DNA of 14,507 nucleotides, from contig CAZCPY010000077.1 of the NCBI GenBank assembly GCA_964499865.1, positions 1 to 14,507 on the forward strand. Reading direction: 5' to 3'. Under the pieces are notes generated by a model, which saw only the letters and a program-made list of their open reading frames with translations, ran no database searches and was not told where the DNA came from. Made by a program: the position numbers and the translations under genes. This DNA is from JANOGU01 sp964499865. Lineage in GTDB: Bacteria; Pseudomonadota; Alphaproteobacteria; Rhodobacterales; Rhodobacteraceae. Of this stretch, positions 6,709-13,179 are shown piece after piece (the stretch's first letter is position 1; every line of letters begins with the position of its first letter).

Positions 6709-7401
6709 ATGCCCGCTGCCCTGATCGTCGCCCACGGCTCGCCCTCGGACCCCGGCCCGCAGGAACGCGCCCTGACCGACCTTGCCGCCATCGTCCAGGA
6801 CCTGGCGCCCGGCTGGGACGTGGCCGGCGCCACACTGGCGGCGGACGGATCGCTCGAGGCCGCGCTGCGGCAACGGCCAAAGGCGGTGGTCTATCCCTTC
6901 TTCATGGCCGAGGGCTGGTTCACCCGCACCACCCTGCCCCGCCGCCTGGCCGCCGCGGGCGCGGTCGGACTGCGCCAGCTGCCCTGCTTCGGCCACGCGC
7001 CCGAACTGCCGCGGCTGACGGCGCGGGCGGCGATGGACGGGGCCGCGGCGGCCGGCCTCGACCCGCAGCAGACGACGCTTCTGCTGGCGGCGCACGGCAG
7101 CCAGGTCAACCGCGCCTCGGCAGAGGGCGCGCGCGCGATGGCGTCGCTGCTGGGGCGGCTTGCCCCGTTCCGGCGCGTGGTGACGGGGTTCGTCGAGGAA
7201 GCGCCCTTCATCCGCGACGCGGCCCGCGGCGTGGCCCCCGCGCTGTGCCTGCCGTTCTTCGCGCTGCGCGCGGGCCACGTCGACGGCGACGTGCCCGAGG
7301 CCCTGGCGCAGGCGGGGTTCCGCGGCCCCCTGCTGCCCGCGATCGGCCAGCACGCCGAGGTGCCGCGCATCATCGCCGCCGCGCTGGCGCGCACGGGTTG
7401 A
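6709..7401 (+). CDS. CbiX/SirB-like sirohydrochlorin chelatase family protein
   Basis: Predicted 230-residue two-domain class II chelatase-like protein. Members insert Co2+ or Fe2+ into sirohydrochlorin for B12 or sirohaem. The start ATG 6709-6711 directly precedes the first domain core strand (ALIVAHGS). Each half carries a family strand-histidine motif: H9 in VAHGS and H129 in AAHGS. The second metal-site motif, usually PFF-x-GGH, is intact in the C-terminal half (LPFFALRAGH, H190) but reads YPFFMAEGW in the N-terminal half, with W70 where His is expected. One site is thus probably lost. The window also encodes the aerobic cobaltochelatase subunits CobS and CobT, so the role could be iron for sirohaem, cobalt handling or something else. 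The gene starts 105 bp after the oxidoreductase and ends 48 bp before the next gene. Confidence 0.82.
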   Translation: MPAALIVAHGSPSDPGPQERALTDLAAIVQDLAPGWDVAGATLAADGSLEAALRQRPKAVVYPFFMAEGWFTRTTLPRRLAAAGAVGLRQLPCFGHAPELPRLTARAAMDGAAAAGLDPQQTTLLLAAHGSQVNRASAEGARAMASLLGRLAPFRRVVTGFVEEAPFIRDAARGVAPALCLPFFALRAGHVDGDVPEALAQAGFRGPLLPAIGQHAEVPRIIAAALARTG

Positions 7402-7414
7402 GCCCTGGCGCCAG

Positions 7415-7443
7415 TTGACGCGCGGCCCGCCGCAGCGCAGAAC
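7415..7443 (+). promoter_or_regulatory. Candidate promoter giving a near-leaderless transcript
   Basis: TTGACG at 7415-7420 matches the -35 consensus at five of six positions. After 17 bases comes CAGAAC (7438-7443), a weak -10 match. The next start codon begins 7 bases after the -10 hexamer, where transcription would be expected to begin. There is no purine-rich ribosome-binding site before that ATG, which fits a leaderless mRNA. This is inference from spacing only. Confidence 0.35.
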
Positions 7444-7449
7444 GGCCGC

Positions 7450-8883
7450 ATGATCGTTCCCCTCATCCTCTGCGGCGGTTCCGGCACAAGGCTCTGGCCG
7501 CTGTCGCGCAAGAGCTTTCCCAAGCAGTTCTCGGCGCTTGGCGGCGAGGCCACGCTGTTCCAGATGGCGCTGCAGCGGCTGTCCGGCCCGGGCTACGCCC
7601 CCCCGGTCGTGGTCACCGGCGCCGATTTCCGCTTCATCGTGACCGAGCAGATGGCGGGCGTGGGCGTCACCGCGGGCGCGATCCTGATCGAGCCCAGCCC
7701 CCGCAACACCGCGCCCGCGATCCTGGCGGGCGTGCTGCTGATCGCGGCGCAGGACCCGGACGCCCTGGTGCTTGTCGCGCCGTCGGACCACCTGATCCCC
7801 GATGCCGACGCCTTCCGCGCGGCGGTGGCGGCAGGTGAGGACACCGCGCGCGCGGGCCATATCGTGACCTTCGGCATCGCGCCCACGCGGGCCGAAACCG
7901 GCTACGGCTGGCTGGAACTCGGGGCCGGGGACGGCACCGGAGGCGGCGTCCGCGTGCTGACGCGGTTCGTCGAAAAGCCCGACGCGGCGCGGGCGGCCGA
8001 GATGCTGGCGGGCGGCGGACATGCCTGGAACGCGGGCATCTTCCTGTTCTCCGCCCGGGCGATGCTGGCGGCCTTCGAGACCCATGCCCCCGCGATCCTG
8101 CCCCCCGTCGCCGCGGCGCTGAAGGGCGCGGCCGAAGACCTGGGCTTCCGGCGGCTCGCCCCGGCTCCCTGGGTGGGCGCGCCCGACATCTCGATCGACT
8201 ACGCGATCATGGAGCGCGCCCCCGGCCTGCGCGTGGTGCCCTTTGCCGCCGCCTGGTCGGACCTGGGCGACTGGAACGCCGTCTGGCGCGAGACCGGGCC
8301 CGATGCCGCGGGGGTGGTGGCCGAAGGGCCGGTGACCGCGATCGACTGCGAGGGCTCGCTGCTGCGGTCCGAGGCCGAGGGGCTGGAACTTGTGGGCATC
8401 GGCCTGCGCGACACGGTCGTGGTGGCCATGCCCGATGCCGTGCTGGTCGCCGACCGCGCCCGCGCGCAGGACGTCAGGGAGGCGGTGGCGCGGCTCAAGG
8501 CGCGCGGCGCCAAGCAGGCCGAGACCTTTCCCCGCGACCACCGCCCCTGGGGCTGGTTCGAGACGCTGGCGCTGGGCGAGAGGTTCCAGGTCAAGCGCAT
8601 CGTCGTCCACCCCGGCGCCGCGCTGTCGCTGCAAAGCCACATGCACCGGGCCGAGCACTGGATCGTCGTCAAGGGCACGGCGCGGGTGACGGTCGAGGGC
8701 GAGGTGAGGCTGCTGACCGAGAACCAGTCGGTCTACATCCCGCTGGGGGCCAGGCACCGGATGGAGAACCCCGGCAAGGTCGACATGGTGCTGATCGAGG
8801 TGCAGACCGGCACCTATCTGGGCGAGGACGACATCACCCGCTACGAGGATGTCTACGCCCGGGGCCAGGGCGCCAAGGGGTGA
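7450..8883 (+). CDS. manC: Mannose-1-phosphate guanylyltransferase / mannose-6-phosphate isomerase
   Basis: Predicted 477-residue bifunctional type II PMI-GMP enzyme (ManC/CpsB/AlgA/XanB family). It makes mannose-6-phosphate from fructose-6-phosphate and GDP-mannose from mannose-1-phosphate, feeding polysaccharide and GDP-sugar synthesis in the cytosol. The nucleotidyltransferase signature GGSGTRLWPLSRKSFPKQF spans residues 9-27, and FVEKP (173-177) is the conserved sugar-phosphate site motif. The C-terminal cupin isomerase domain begins near RPWGWFE (365-371) and has the metal-binding set H397, H399 and H403 in the HMHRAEHW stretch, followed by YIPLGARHRMENPG. Length is normal and the gene looks intact. 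No glycosyltransferase or polysaccharide export genes are adjacent, so it probably serves pathways encoded elsewhere. Confidence 0.95.
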   Translation: MIVPLILCGGSGTRLWPLSRKSFPKQFSALGGEATLFQMALQRLSGPGYAPPVVVTGADFRFIVTEQMAGVGVTAGAILIEPSPRNTAPAILAGVLLIAAQDPDALVLVAPSDHLIPDADAFRAAVAAGEDTARAGHIVTFGIAPTRAETGYGWLELGAGDGTGGGVRVLTRFVEKPDAARAAEMLAGGGHAWNAGIFLFSARAMLAAFETHAPAILPPVAAALKGAAEDLGFRRLAPAPWVGAPDISIDYAIMERAPGLRVVPFAAAWSDLGDWNAVWRETGPDAAGVVAEGPVTAIDCEGSLLRSEAEGLELVGIGLRDTVVVAMPDAVLVADRARAQDVREAVARLKARGAKQAETFPRDHRPWGWFETLALGERFQVKRIVVHPGAALSLQSHMHRAEHWIVVKGTARVTVEGEVRLLTENQSVYIPLGARHRMENPGKVDMVLIEVQTGTYLGEDDITRYEDVYARGQGAKG

Positions 8884-8899
8884 CGTTTACCCGAGGTTA

Positions 8900-8917
8900 A
8901 CCCTGTACTGGCAGGGT
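8900..8917 (+). promoter_or_regulatory. Small hairpin covering a ribosome-binding site
   Basis: ACCCTG (8900-8905) and CAGGGT (8912-8917) form a 6-bp inverted repeat with a 6-base loop. The right arm contains the AGGG that serves as the Shine-Dalgarno sequence for the ATG at 8925. If transcribed, the stem could partly mask that site; it could equally be a DNA operator or chance. Confidence 0.3.
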
Positions 8918-8924
8918 CGGGCGC

Positions 8925-9152
8925 ATGACGCCCGCCGCACCGATCCGTCCGGACAAGTTCTTGCTCGACCTCTTCAGCTCGCAGATCGCGCGCGAGGGAG
9001 GGGTGATCCGGCGCAAGGTGCGCGACGTGGAGCGCTTCATCGGGCGCGAGCCCTTCCTGGCCGAGATGCGCCGCCGCGGCTTTCCGGTGGTGGAGAACGC
9101 GGGCCAGTTCGTCGTCTTCTGCAACAACGAGCCGATCCGGCGGGTGGTGTAG
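8925..9152 (+). CDS. Small conserved-looking hypothetical protein (75 residues)
   Basis: Predicted 75-residue basic cytosolic protein without signal peptide or membrane segment. The start ATG at 8925-8927 has an AGGG ribosome-binding site 8 bases upstream. The sequence has a helix-rich, Arg-rich centre (REGGVIRRKVRDVERFIGRE) followed by FLAEMRRRGFPVVENAGQFVVFCNNEP, which looks like an alpha-beta fold with one Cys. I recall similar short proteins in Rhodobacterales carrying the label phosphoribosylanthranilate isomerase. That cannot be right for a 75-residue protein, as TrpF is a full TIM barrel. The DNA- or RNA-binding flavour is inference from charge only. It lies 41 bp downstream of the manC-type gene and ends at a strong palindrome. 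Confidence 0.75.
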   Translation: MTPAAPIRPDKFLLDLFSSQIAREGGVIRRKVRDVERFIGREPFLAEMRRRGFPVVENAGQFVVFCNNEPIRRVV

Positions 9153-9199
9153 ACGGTTTCTTGTCAAGAAACCGTGCCGGAAAATTTCCAATTTTCCGG
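9153..9199. terminator. Two adjacent perfect palindromes, likely terminator
   Basis: Directly after the stop codon of the 75-residue gene lies a 23-base palindrome: acggtttcttg at 9153-9163 and its exact reverse complement at 9165-9175, with one base between. One base later ccggaaaat (9177-9185) pairs with attttccgg (9191-9199) around a 5-base loop. Both are AT-richer than the surroundings. They sit between genes that converge, so bidirectional termination or mRNA 3'-end protection is the simplest role. No T-run follows. A mobile or repeated palindromic element is the alternative. Confidence 0.6.
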
Positions 9200-9242
9200 G
9201 CTTGCGGCGCGGTGGCGCATGAGCCTCGCAACCGGCGGCGGC

Positions 9243-9296
9243 GGTGCCCCCCGGGGCTCTGCCCCGGTCCCCGGGGTATTTGGGCCAAGATGAAGC
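9243..9296. repeat. Intergenic repeat-like element of Rhodobacterales type
   Basis: This non-coding stretch holds a 7-bp stem (9251-9257 with 9261-9267, loop tct) followed by ccccggggtatttgggcc and aagatgaag. From memory, very similar blocks (GC hairpin, then a CCCGGG-TATTT-GGCCAAGATGAA tail) occur many times between genes in Rhodobacter, Paracoccus and relatives. It ends just before the tgt stop codon. Its copy number in this genome cannot be seen. Function unknown; termination is possible. Confidence 0.5.
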
Positions 9297-9304
9297 CCGC
9301 GCGG

Positions 9305-10429
9305 TCAGTTCGGGGCGATGTCGCCCTCGGCCCGTCGCGCATGGAACGCCGCGACGAAGGTGTCGAGCTGCCCTGCGGCAATCGCCGCCCGCAGGCCCGC
9401 CATCAGGGTCTGGTAGTAGTGCAGGTTGTGCCAGGTCAGCAGCATGCCCGCGATCATCTCGCCCGCCCTGACGACGTGGTGCAGGTAGCCGCGGCTGAAG
9501 CCGCGGCACGCCGGGCAGGAGCAGGTCTCGTCCAGCGGGCGGGGGTCTTCGGCGTGGCGGGCGTTGCGCAGGTTGACCTGGCCGCGGGGCGTCCATGCCT
9601 GGCCGGTGCGCCCCGAGCGCGAGGGCAGGACGCAGTCCATCATGTCGACCCCGCGCTGCACCGCGCCCACGATGTCGTCGGGCTTGCCCACGCCCATCAG
9701 GTAGCGCGGGCGGTCGGCGGGCAGGAGGGCGGTCGCGTAGTCGAGCACGCCGAACATCGCCGCCTGCCCCTCGCCCACCGCCAGCCCGCCGATGGCGTAG
9801 CCGTCGAAGCCGATGGCGCGCAGCGCCGCGGCGGATTCGGCGCGCAGGTCAGGCGTGACGCCGCCCTGCATGATGCCGAACAGCGCATGGCCCGGGCGGT
9901 CGCCGAAGGCGGCCTTCGAGCGGTCCGCCCAGCGCATCGAAAGGCGCATGGCGCGGGCGACCTCGTCCTCGGTCGCGGGCAGGGCGGGGCATTCGTCGAA
10001 GGCCATCACGATGTCGGAGCCCAGCAGGCGCTGGATCTCCATCGACCGTTCCGGCGTCAGCAGGTGTTTCGACCCGTCGATGTGGCTGGCGAAGGTCACC
10101 CCCTCCTCGGTCAGTCGGCGCAGCGGGCCGAGGCTCATCACCTGGAAGCCGCCCGAGTCGGTCAGGATCGGGCGGTTCCAGTTCATGAAGCGGTGCAGGC
10201 CGCCGAGGCGCGCCAGGCGTTCGGCGCCGGGGCGCAGCATCAGGTGGTAGGTGTTGCCCAAGAGGATGTCGGCGCCGGTGGCGGCGACCTGTTCCGGCAG
10301 CATGCCCTTGACGGTGGCGGCGGTGCCCACCGGCATGAAGGCCGGTGTGCGGATCGCCCCGCGGGGGGTGGTCAGCGTGCCGGTGCGGGCGGCGCCGTCG
10401 GTGGCGGCGATGTGGAAGGGCGGCGTCAT
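9305..10429 (-). CDS. tgt: Queuine tRNA-ribosyltransferase
   Basis: Predicted 374-residue bacterial tRNA-guanine transglycosylase, which swaps the wobble guanine of GUN-anticodon tRNAs (Asp, Asn, His, Tyr) for the queuosine precursor preQ1. The TIM-barrel motif LTDSGGFQVMSL (89-100) contains the catalytic Asp91. The nucleophile is Asp265 in MMDCVLPSR (263-271). The zinc site is C303, C305, C308 and H334, with the standard spacing. Length is normal. The ATG at 10427-10429 gives an N-terminus matching the family. The gene is divergent from cobS across a 97-bp gap and converges on the small gene at 8925. No other queuosine genes (queA, queCDEF) are in the window. Confidence 0.97.
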   Translation of the reverse strand: MTPPFHIAATDGAARTGTLTTPRGAIRTPAFMPVGTAATVKGMLPEQVAATGADILLGNTYHLMLRPGAERLARLGGLHRFMNWNRPILTDSGGFQVMSLGPLRRLTEEGVTFASHIDGSKHLLTPERSMEIQRLLGSDIVMAFDECPALPATEDEVARAMRLSMRWADRSKAAFGDRPGHALFGIMQGGVTPDLRAESAAALRAIGFDGYAIGGLAVGEGQAAMFGVLDYATALLPADRPRYLMGVGKPDDIVGAVQRGVDMMDCVLPSRSGRTGQAWTPRGQVNLRNARHAEDPRPLDETCSCPACRGFSRGYLHHVVRAGEMIAGMLLTWHNLHYYQTLMAGLRAAIAAGQLDTFVAAFHARRAEGDIAPN

Positions 10430-10526
10430 GGCGCGCTTGTCGCGCCGGAGGGCCGCGAAGGGAAGCCCCGCCCTTGCAGCCCCGCCCGGAATCCTCCATC
10501 ACACGGCGGCCAAGAGGACCTGTCAG

Positions 10527-11501
10527 ATGCTGGATACGCCTGCCAAACCCACCGAGGAGATCTCTGTCCGCGAGGTCTTCGGCATCGACACCGAGATGAA
10601 GGTCAAGGGCTTTGCCGAGGCCACCGACCGCGTGCCGGCGGTCGATGCGACCTACAAGTTCGATCCCGACACCACCTTGGCCATCCTGGCAGGGTTCGCC
10701 TACAACCGCCGGGTGATGATCCAGGGCTATCATGGCACCGGCAAGTCCACGCATATCGAGCAGGTCGCCGCGCGGCTGAACTGGCCCTGCGTGCGGGTCA
10801 ACCTCGACAGCCACATCAGCCGCATCGACCTGATCGGCAAGGACGCGATCAAGTTGCGCGACGGCAAGCAGGTGACCGAATTCCACGAGGGCATCCTGCC
10901 CTGGGCCTTGCGCAATCCCGTCGCCATCGTCTTCGACGAATACGACGCGGGCCGCCCGGACGTGATGTTCGTGATCCAGCGCGTGCTGGAACATGACGGC
11001 AAGCTGACGCTTCTGGACCAGAACGAGATCATCACGCCGCACGCCAGCTTCCGGCTGTTCGCCACGTCGAACACGGTGGGCCTGGGGGACACGACGGGCC
11101 TCTACCACGGGGTGCAGCAGATCAACCAGGCGCAGATGGACCGATGGTCACTGGTGGCGACGCTGAACTACCTGTCGCATGATGCCGAGGCGGCGATCGT
11201 GCTGGCGAAAAGCCCGCACTACAACACCGAGAAGGGCCGCAGGACGATCAACCAGATGGTAACCGTGGCCGACCTGACGCGCACCGCCTTCATGAACGGC
11301 GACCTGTCGACGGTGATGAGCCCGCGCACGGTGCTGAACTGGGCGCAGAACGCCGAGATCTTCCGCAATGTGGGCTATGCCTTCCGGCTGACCTTCCTGA
11401 ACAAATGCGACGAGCTGGAACGCCAGACGGTGGCCGAGTTCTACCAGCGCTGCTTTGCCGAGGAACTTCCCGAGAGCGCGGCCTCGATGGCGATGCGGTA
11501 G
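10527..11501 (+). CDS. cobS: Cobaltochelatase subunit CobS (AAA+ ATPase)
   Basis: Predicted 324-residue AAA+ subunit of the ATP-dependent, oxygen-tolerant cobaltochelatase. CobS and CobT form a chaperone-like ring that drives Co2+ insertion into hydrogenobyrinic acid a,c-diamide by CobN. The ATG 10527-10529 is chosen because a GAGGA ribosome-binding site lies 8 bases upstream; open sequence farther upstream overlaps tgt and is not coding. Walker A is GYHGTGKS (67-74), Walker B IVFDEYD (134-140), and sensor 1 is in FATSNT (178-183). The N-terminal VREVFGID block and the length agree with CobS. No cobalamin riboswitch features are seen in the 97-bp leader; it contains only a 10-base direct repeat (10464-10473 and 10478-10487). 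Confidence 0.97.
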   Translation: MLDTPAKPTEEISVREVFGIDTEMKVKGFAEATDRVPAVDATYKFDPDTTLAILAGFAYNRRVMIQGYHGTGKSTHIEQVAARLNWPCVRVNLDSHISRIDLIGKDAIKLRDGKQVTEFHEGILPWALRNPVAIVFDEYDAGRPDVMFVIQRVLEHDGKLTLLDQNEIITPHASFRLFATSNTVGLGDTTGLYHGVQQINQAQMDRWSLVATLNYLSHDAEAAIVLAKSPHYNTEKGRRTINQMVTVADLTRTAFMNGDLSTVMSPRTVLNWAQNAEIFRNVGYAFRLTFLNKCDELERQTVAEFYQRCFAEELPESAASMAMR

Positions 11502-11534
11502 GCCCCGGTCAGCCTGGGTCAGGTGGCAGGACGG

Positions 11535-11557
11535 GGGGCCGTCCCGAAGGACGCCCC
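11535..11557. terminator. Hairpin between convergent cobS and the FMN reductase gene
   Basis: Bases 11535-11538 and 11540-11544 pair with 11549-11557 (9 bp, one bulged C at 11539) around a cgaa loop. The hairpin lies in the 76-bp gap between two convergent genes. No T-run follows, so strength is uncertain. Confidence 0.45.
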
Positions 11558-11577
11558 ACCGTTGCGATAACGGCGGC

Positions 11578-12162
11578 TCAGGCCCTGGCGGCCATCGTCG
11601 CCCTGGCCCACCAGGCCACGTCGTCCAGCATCGCCTTGGCAGACGGCTCGATCGAGCCTGCGATGTCGGCCAGGTTGCCCGACCCGCCAAAGCCCGGGTG
11701 CACGCGGAAGAAGTCGCCGCCGCCGATGTGCACGCCGTTGCGGACCGGGACCATCTGCAGTTCGACCGCGATCAGGCGCAGGTGTTCCGCCGCGCGGGTG
11801 CCGCCGACCGAACCGTAGGCGATGATGCCGGCGGGCTTCTTCGCCCATTCCACATAGGCCTGGTCCAGCGCATTCTTCAGCGCGCCGGTGATCGAGCGGT
11901 TGTATTCCGCGACGACGAAGATGTAGCCGTCGAATTCCGCCAGCTTCTTCTGCCACTTGACCGCGACCGGGTCCTGCGACGGCGCCCAGGCGTTCGAGGC
12001 CACCTCGGCGAAGAACGGCAGCGGGTAATCCCGCAGGTCGACCACCTCGACGGTCATGTCGCCGCGCGCCTCGGCCTGGGCCTTGATCCAGGCGGTGGGG
12101 ATGTCGGCGAACCGCGTCGGGCGGGTGGACGAGACGATGATGGCGATCTTGGGCTTTGACAT
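11578..12162 (-). CDS. NAD(P)H-dependent FMN reductase family protein
   Basis: Predicted 194-residue flavodoxin-like oxidoreductase of the NADPH-dependent FMN reductase family (SsuE/ChrR/azoreductase-like). Members reduce FMN, quinones or xenobiotics using NAD(P)H. The ATG 12160-12162 is preferred because AGGAA lies about 10 bases upstream; an in-frame extension of 23 residues is possible but has no family character. The first strand and phosphate loop read IAIIVSSTRPTRFAD (6-20). The conserved FVVAEYNRSITGALKNALD block and the GSVGGTRAAEHLR loop are family signatures that contact FMN. No signal peptide or membrane segment is seen. It lies between cobS and the exported-protein/cobT cluster but on the other strand, so no functional link to cobalamin is implied. 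Substrate unknown. Confidence 0.9.
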   Translation of the reverse strand: MSKPKIAIIVSSTRPTRFADIPTAWIKAQAEARGDMTVEVVDLRDYPLPFFAEVASNAWAPSQDPVAVKWQKKLAEFDGYIFVVAEYNRSITGALKNALDQAYVEWAKKPAGIIAYGSVGGTRAAEHLRLIAVELQMVPVRNGVHIGGGDFFRVHPGFGGSGNLADIAGSIEPSAKAMLDDVAWWARATMAARA

Positions 12163-12328
12163 GGGATCGTTCCTGACTGGCCGGGGATTGGTCTGTGCTG
12201 CGGAGATGGCCGTGCAGGCGCGCCGGGGCAATTCGGCAGGGGTGCATCAGCCCTGTGCATCCGCGCACCATCCGGGCCAGGACGGGCGCGGCGGCGGGGG
12301 CGGCGCCCTTGGGGGCTTTCTTGCAACA

Positions 12329-12347
12329 TCATGCACTTGCGGCATGA
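12329..12347. promoter_or_regulatory. Inverted repeat in a divergent promoter region
   Basis: TCATGC (12329-12334) and GCATGA (12342-12347) form a perfect 6-bp inverted repeat with a 7-base spacer, in the 239-bp gap between the minus-strand reductase gene and the plus-strand exported-protein gene. The surrounding DNA (12321-12400) is less GC-rich than the rest of the window, as expected for promoters. A second short dyad, ggcag/ctgcc, lies at 12373-12387. An operator is possible but unproven. Confidence 0.3.
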
Positions 12348-12401
12348 GGATTTGCCGACTGCTTCATTGTTCGGCAGGATTTCTGCCACATTGTCGCATT
12401 C

Positions 12402-12761
12402 ATGTGCGGTCTGCGAACTCGGCGGCTTCTGCTTGCGGCGCTCTGGACAGCCGGGCCCGCACTGGCGCAACAGGCCGACCTGCCGCTGTTTGCCGCCTGC
12501 GCCGGGCGCTATTCGGCGACGGTAGAGCATCTGTGGCTGACCGGCGGGCCTGCGGTGGACGCGGCCGAACGCAGGCGGGATGCCTTCGGCGACCTTGTCG
12601 CGGCGCTGGCGCCGGACGGGCGGGCGCTGTCCTGGCAGGTGGCCGCCAAGGCGGCGCAGCGGGGCCTGTGGGACCGAGCGGCCTTTGCGGGCGATCTGCG
12701 CGCGGGCCGGACGGCGCAGGATTGGCTTGCCCGTTGCGACAGTCTGTTGCCGGGCGCCTGA
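12402..12761 (+). CDS. Small exported hypothetical protein
   Basis: Predicted 119-residue protein with a Sec signal peptide at residues 1-22 (RTRR, then LLLAALWTAG, likely cleavage after ALA). The mature part, about 97 residues, has a Cys near its start (C33 in AACAGRYSA) and a Cys near its end (C112 in ARCDSLL), which could form a disulphide in the periplasm. Between them it looks helical and Ala/Arg-rich. No family is recognised. The start ATG at 12402-12404 has only a weak ribosome-binding site. It is followed after 47 bases by a second small exported protein and then by cobT, so the three are probably one operon. Role unknown. Confidence 0.7.
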   Translation: MCGLRTRRLLLAALWTAGPALAQQADLPLFAACAGRYSATVEHLWLTGGPAVDAAERRRDAFGDLVAALAPDGRALSWQVAAKAAQRGLWDRAAFAGDLRAGRTAQDWLARCDSLLPGA

Positions 12762-12808
12762 GGCCAAGGCCCTTGCCTCGAATGCCGCGCATCTGCCACG
12801 CTTCCGCC

Positions 12809-13141
12809 ATGATCCGCACCCTGCTCGCCCCCGCCCTGATCCTGCTCGCCCTGCTCGCCCTGCCCGCCCAGGCCGCCCAGGCCGACACCGCCGCCCGCTG
12901 CGCGGCCTTCCTCGGCGCCTGGGTGCAGGCCGCGACCCTGCTGCCCGTGCCGCAGGACCCCGCCGATGCGGCGCTTGCCGCGGCCTTCGCGGCCCAGGCC
13001 GAGGGCGACCTGACACTGGAAACCGGCCGGATGGCGCAGATGATCGCCGATGCCGTGGCGGGCGACGACAGCGCGGCCGGGCGGATGGCCGCGACCGCCG
13101 CCACCTGCGAGGGCGAGGCGATCCGCCGCGGGCTTCTCTGA
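12809..13141 (+). CDS. Small exported hypothetical protein, possible relative of its neighbour
   Basis: Predicted 110-residue protein with a clear signal peptide (MIRTLLAPALILLALLALPA, cleavage near AQA at about residue 22). The mature part is Ala-rich and helical and has two Cys, C31 (ARCAAFLGAW) and C100 (ATCEGEA). The layout (signal peptide, early Cys in a CA-x-x-x-x-A context, late Cys near the C-terminus) resembles the gene just upstream, so the two may be diverged duplicates; this is inference from layout rather than alignment. Start ATG 12809-12811; no strong Shine-Dalgarno sequence. It ends 38 bases before cobT. Function unknown. Confidence 0.7.
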   Translation: MIRTLLAPALILLALLALPAQAAQADTAARCAAFLGAWVQAATLLPVPQDPADAALAAAFAAQAEGDLTLETGRMAQMIADAVAGDDSAAGRMAATAATCEGEAIRRGLL

Positions 13142-13144
13142 CCC

Positions 13145-13173
13145 TTTCGCGCGGCCCCGCTTCGCGCCATAAC
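13145..13173 (+). promoter_or_regulatory. Weak candidate promoter just before cobT
   Basis: TTTCGC (13145-13150), 17 bases, then CATAAC (13168-13173), which matches the -10 consensus at four positions. The cobT ATG begins 7 bases after the -10 hexamer, the same distance as in the candidate promoter at 7415, and no ribosome-binding site precedes it. A leaderless internal transcript is possible, but the -35 match is poor. Confidence 0.25.
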
Positions 13174-13179
13174 GGCGCC

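Noticed and set aside
5128..8757. A 1209-codon open frame on the minus strand
   Set aside because: It runs antisense through four genes with clear family motifs (oxidoreductase, CbiX-like, manC-type) and its translation is His/Arg/Gln/Gly-rich without domain character, as is usual for antisense frames in very GC-rich DNA.
10430..10526. Cobalamin riboswitch ahead of cobS
   Set aside because: The leader is only 97 bases, shared with tgt, and shows no B12-box-like sequence or room for the roughly 200-base fold.
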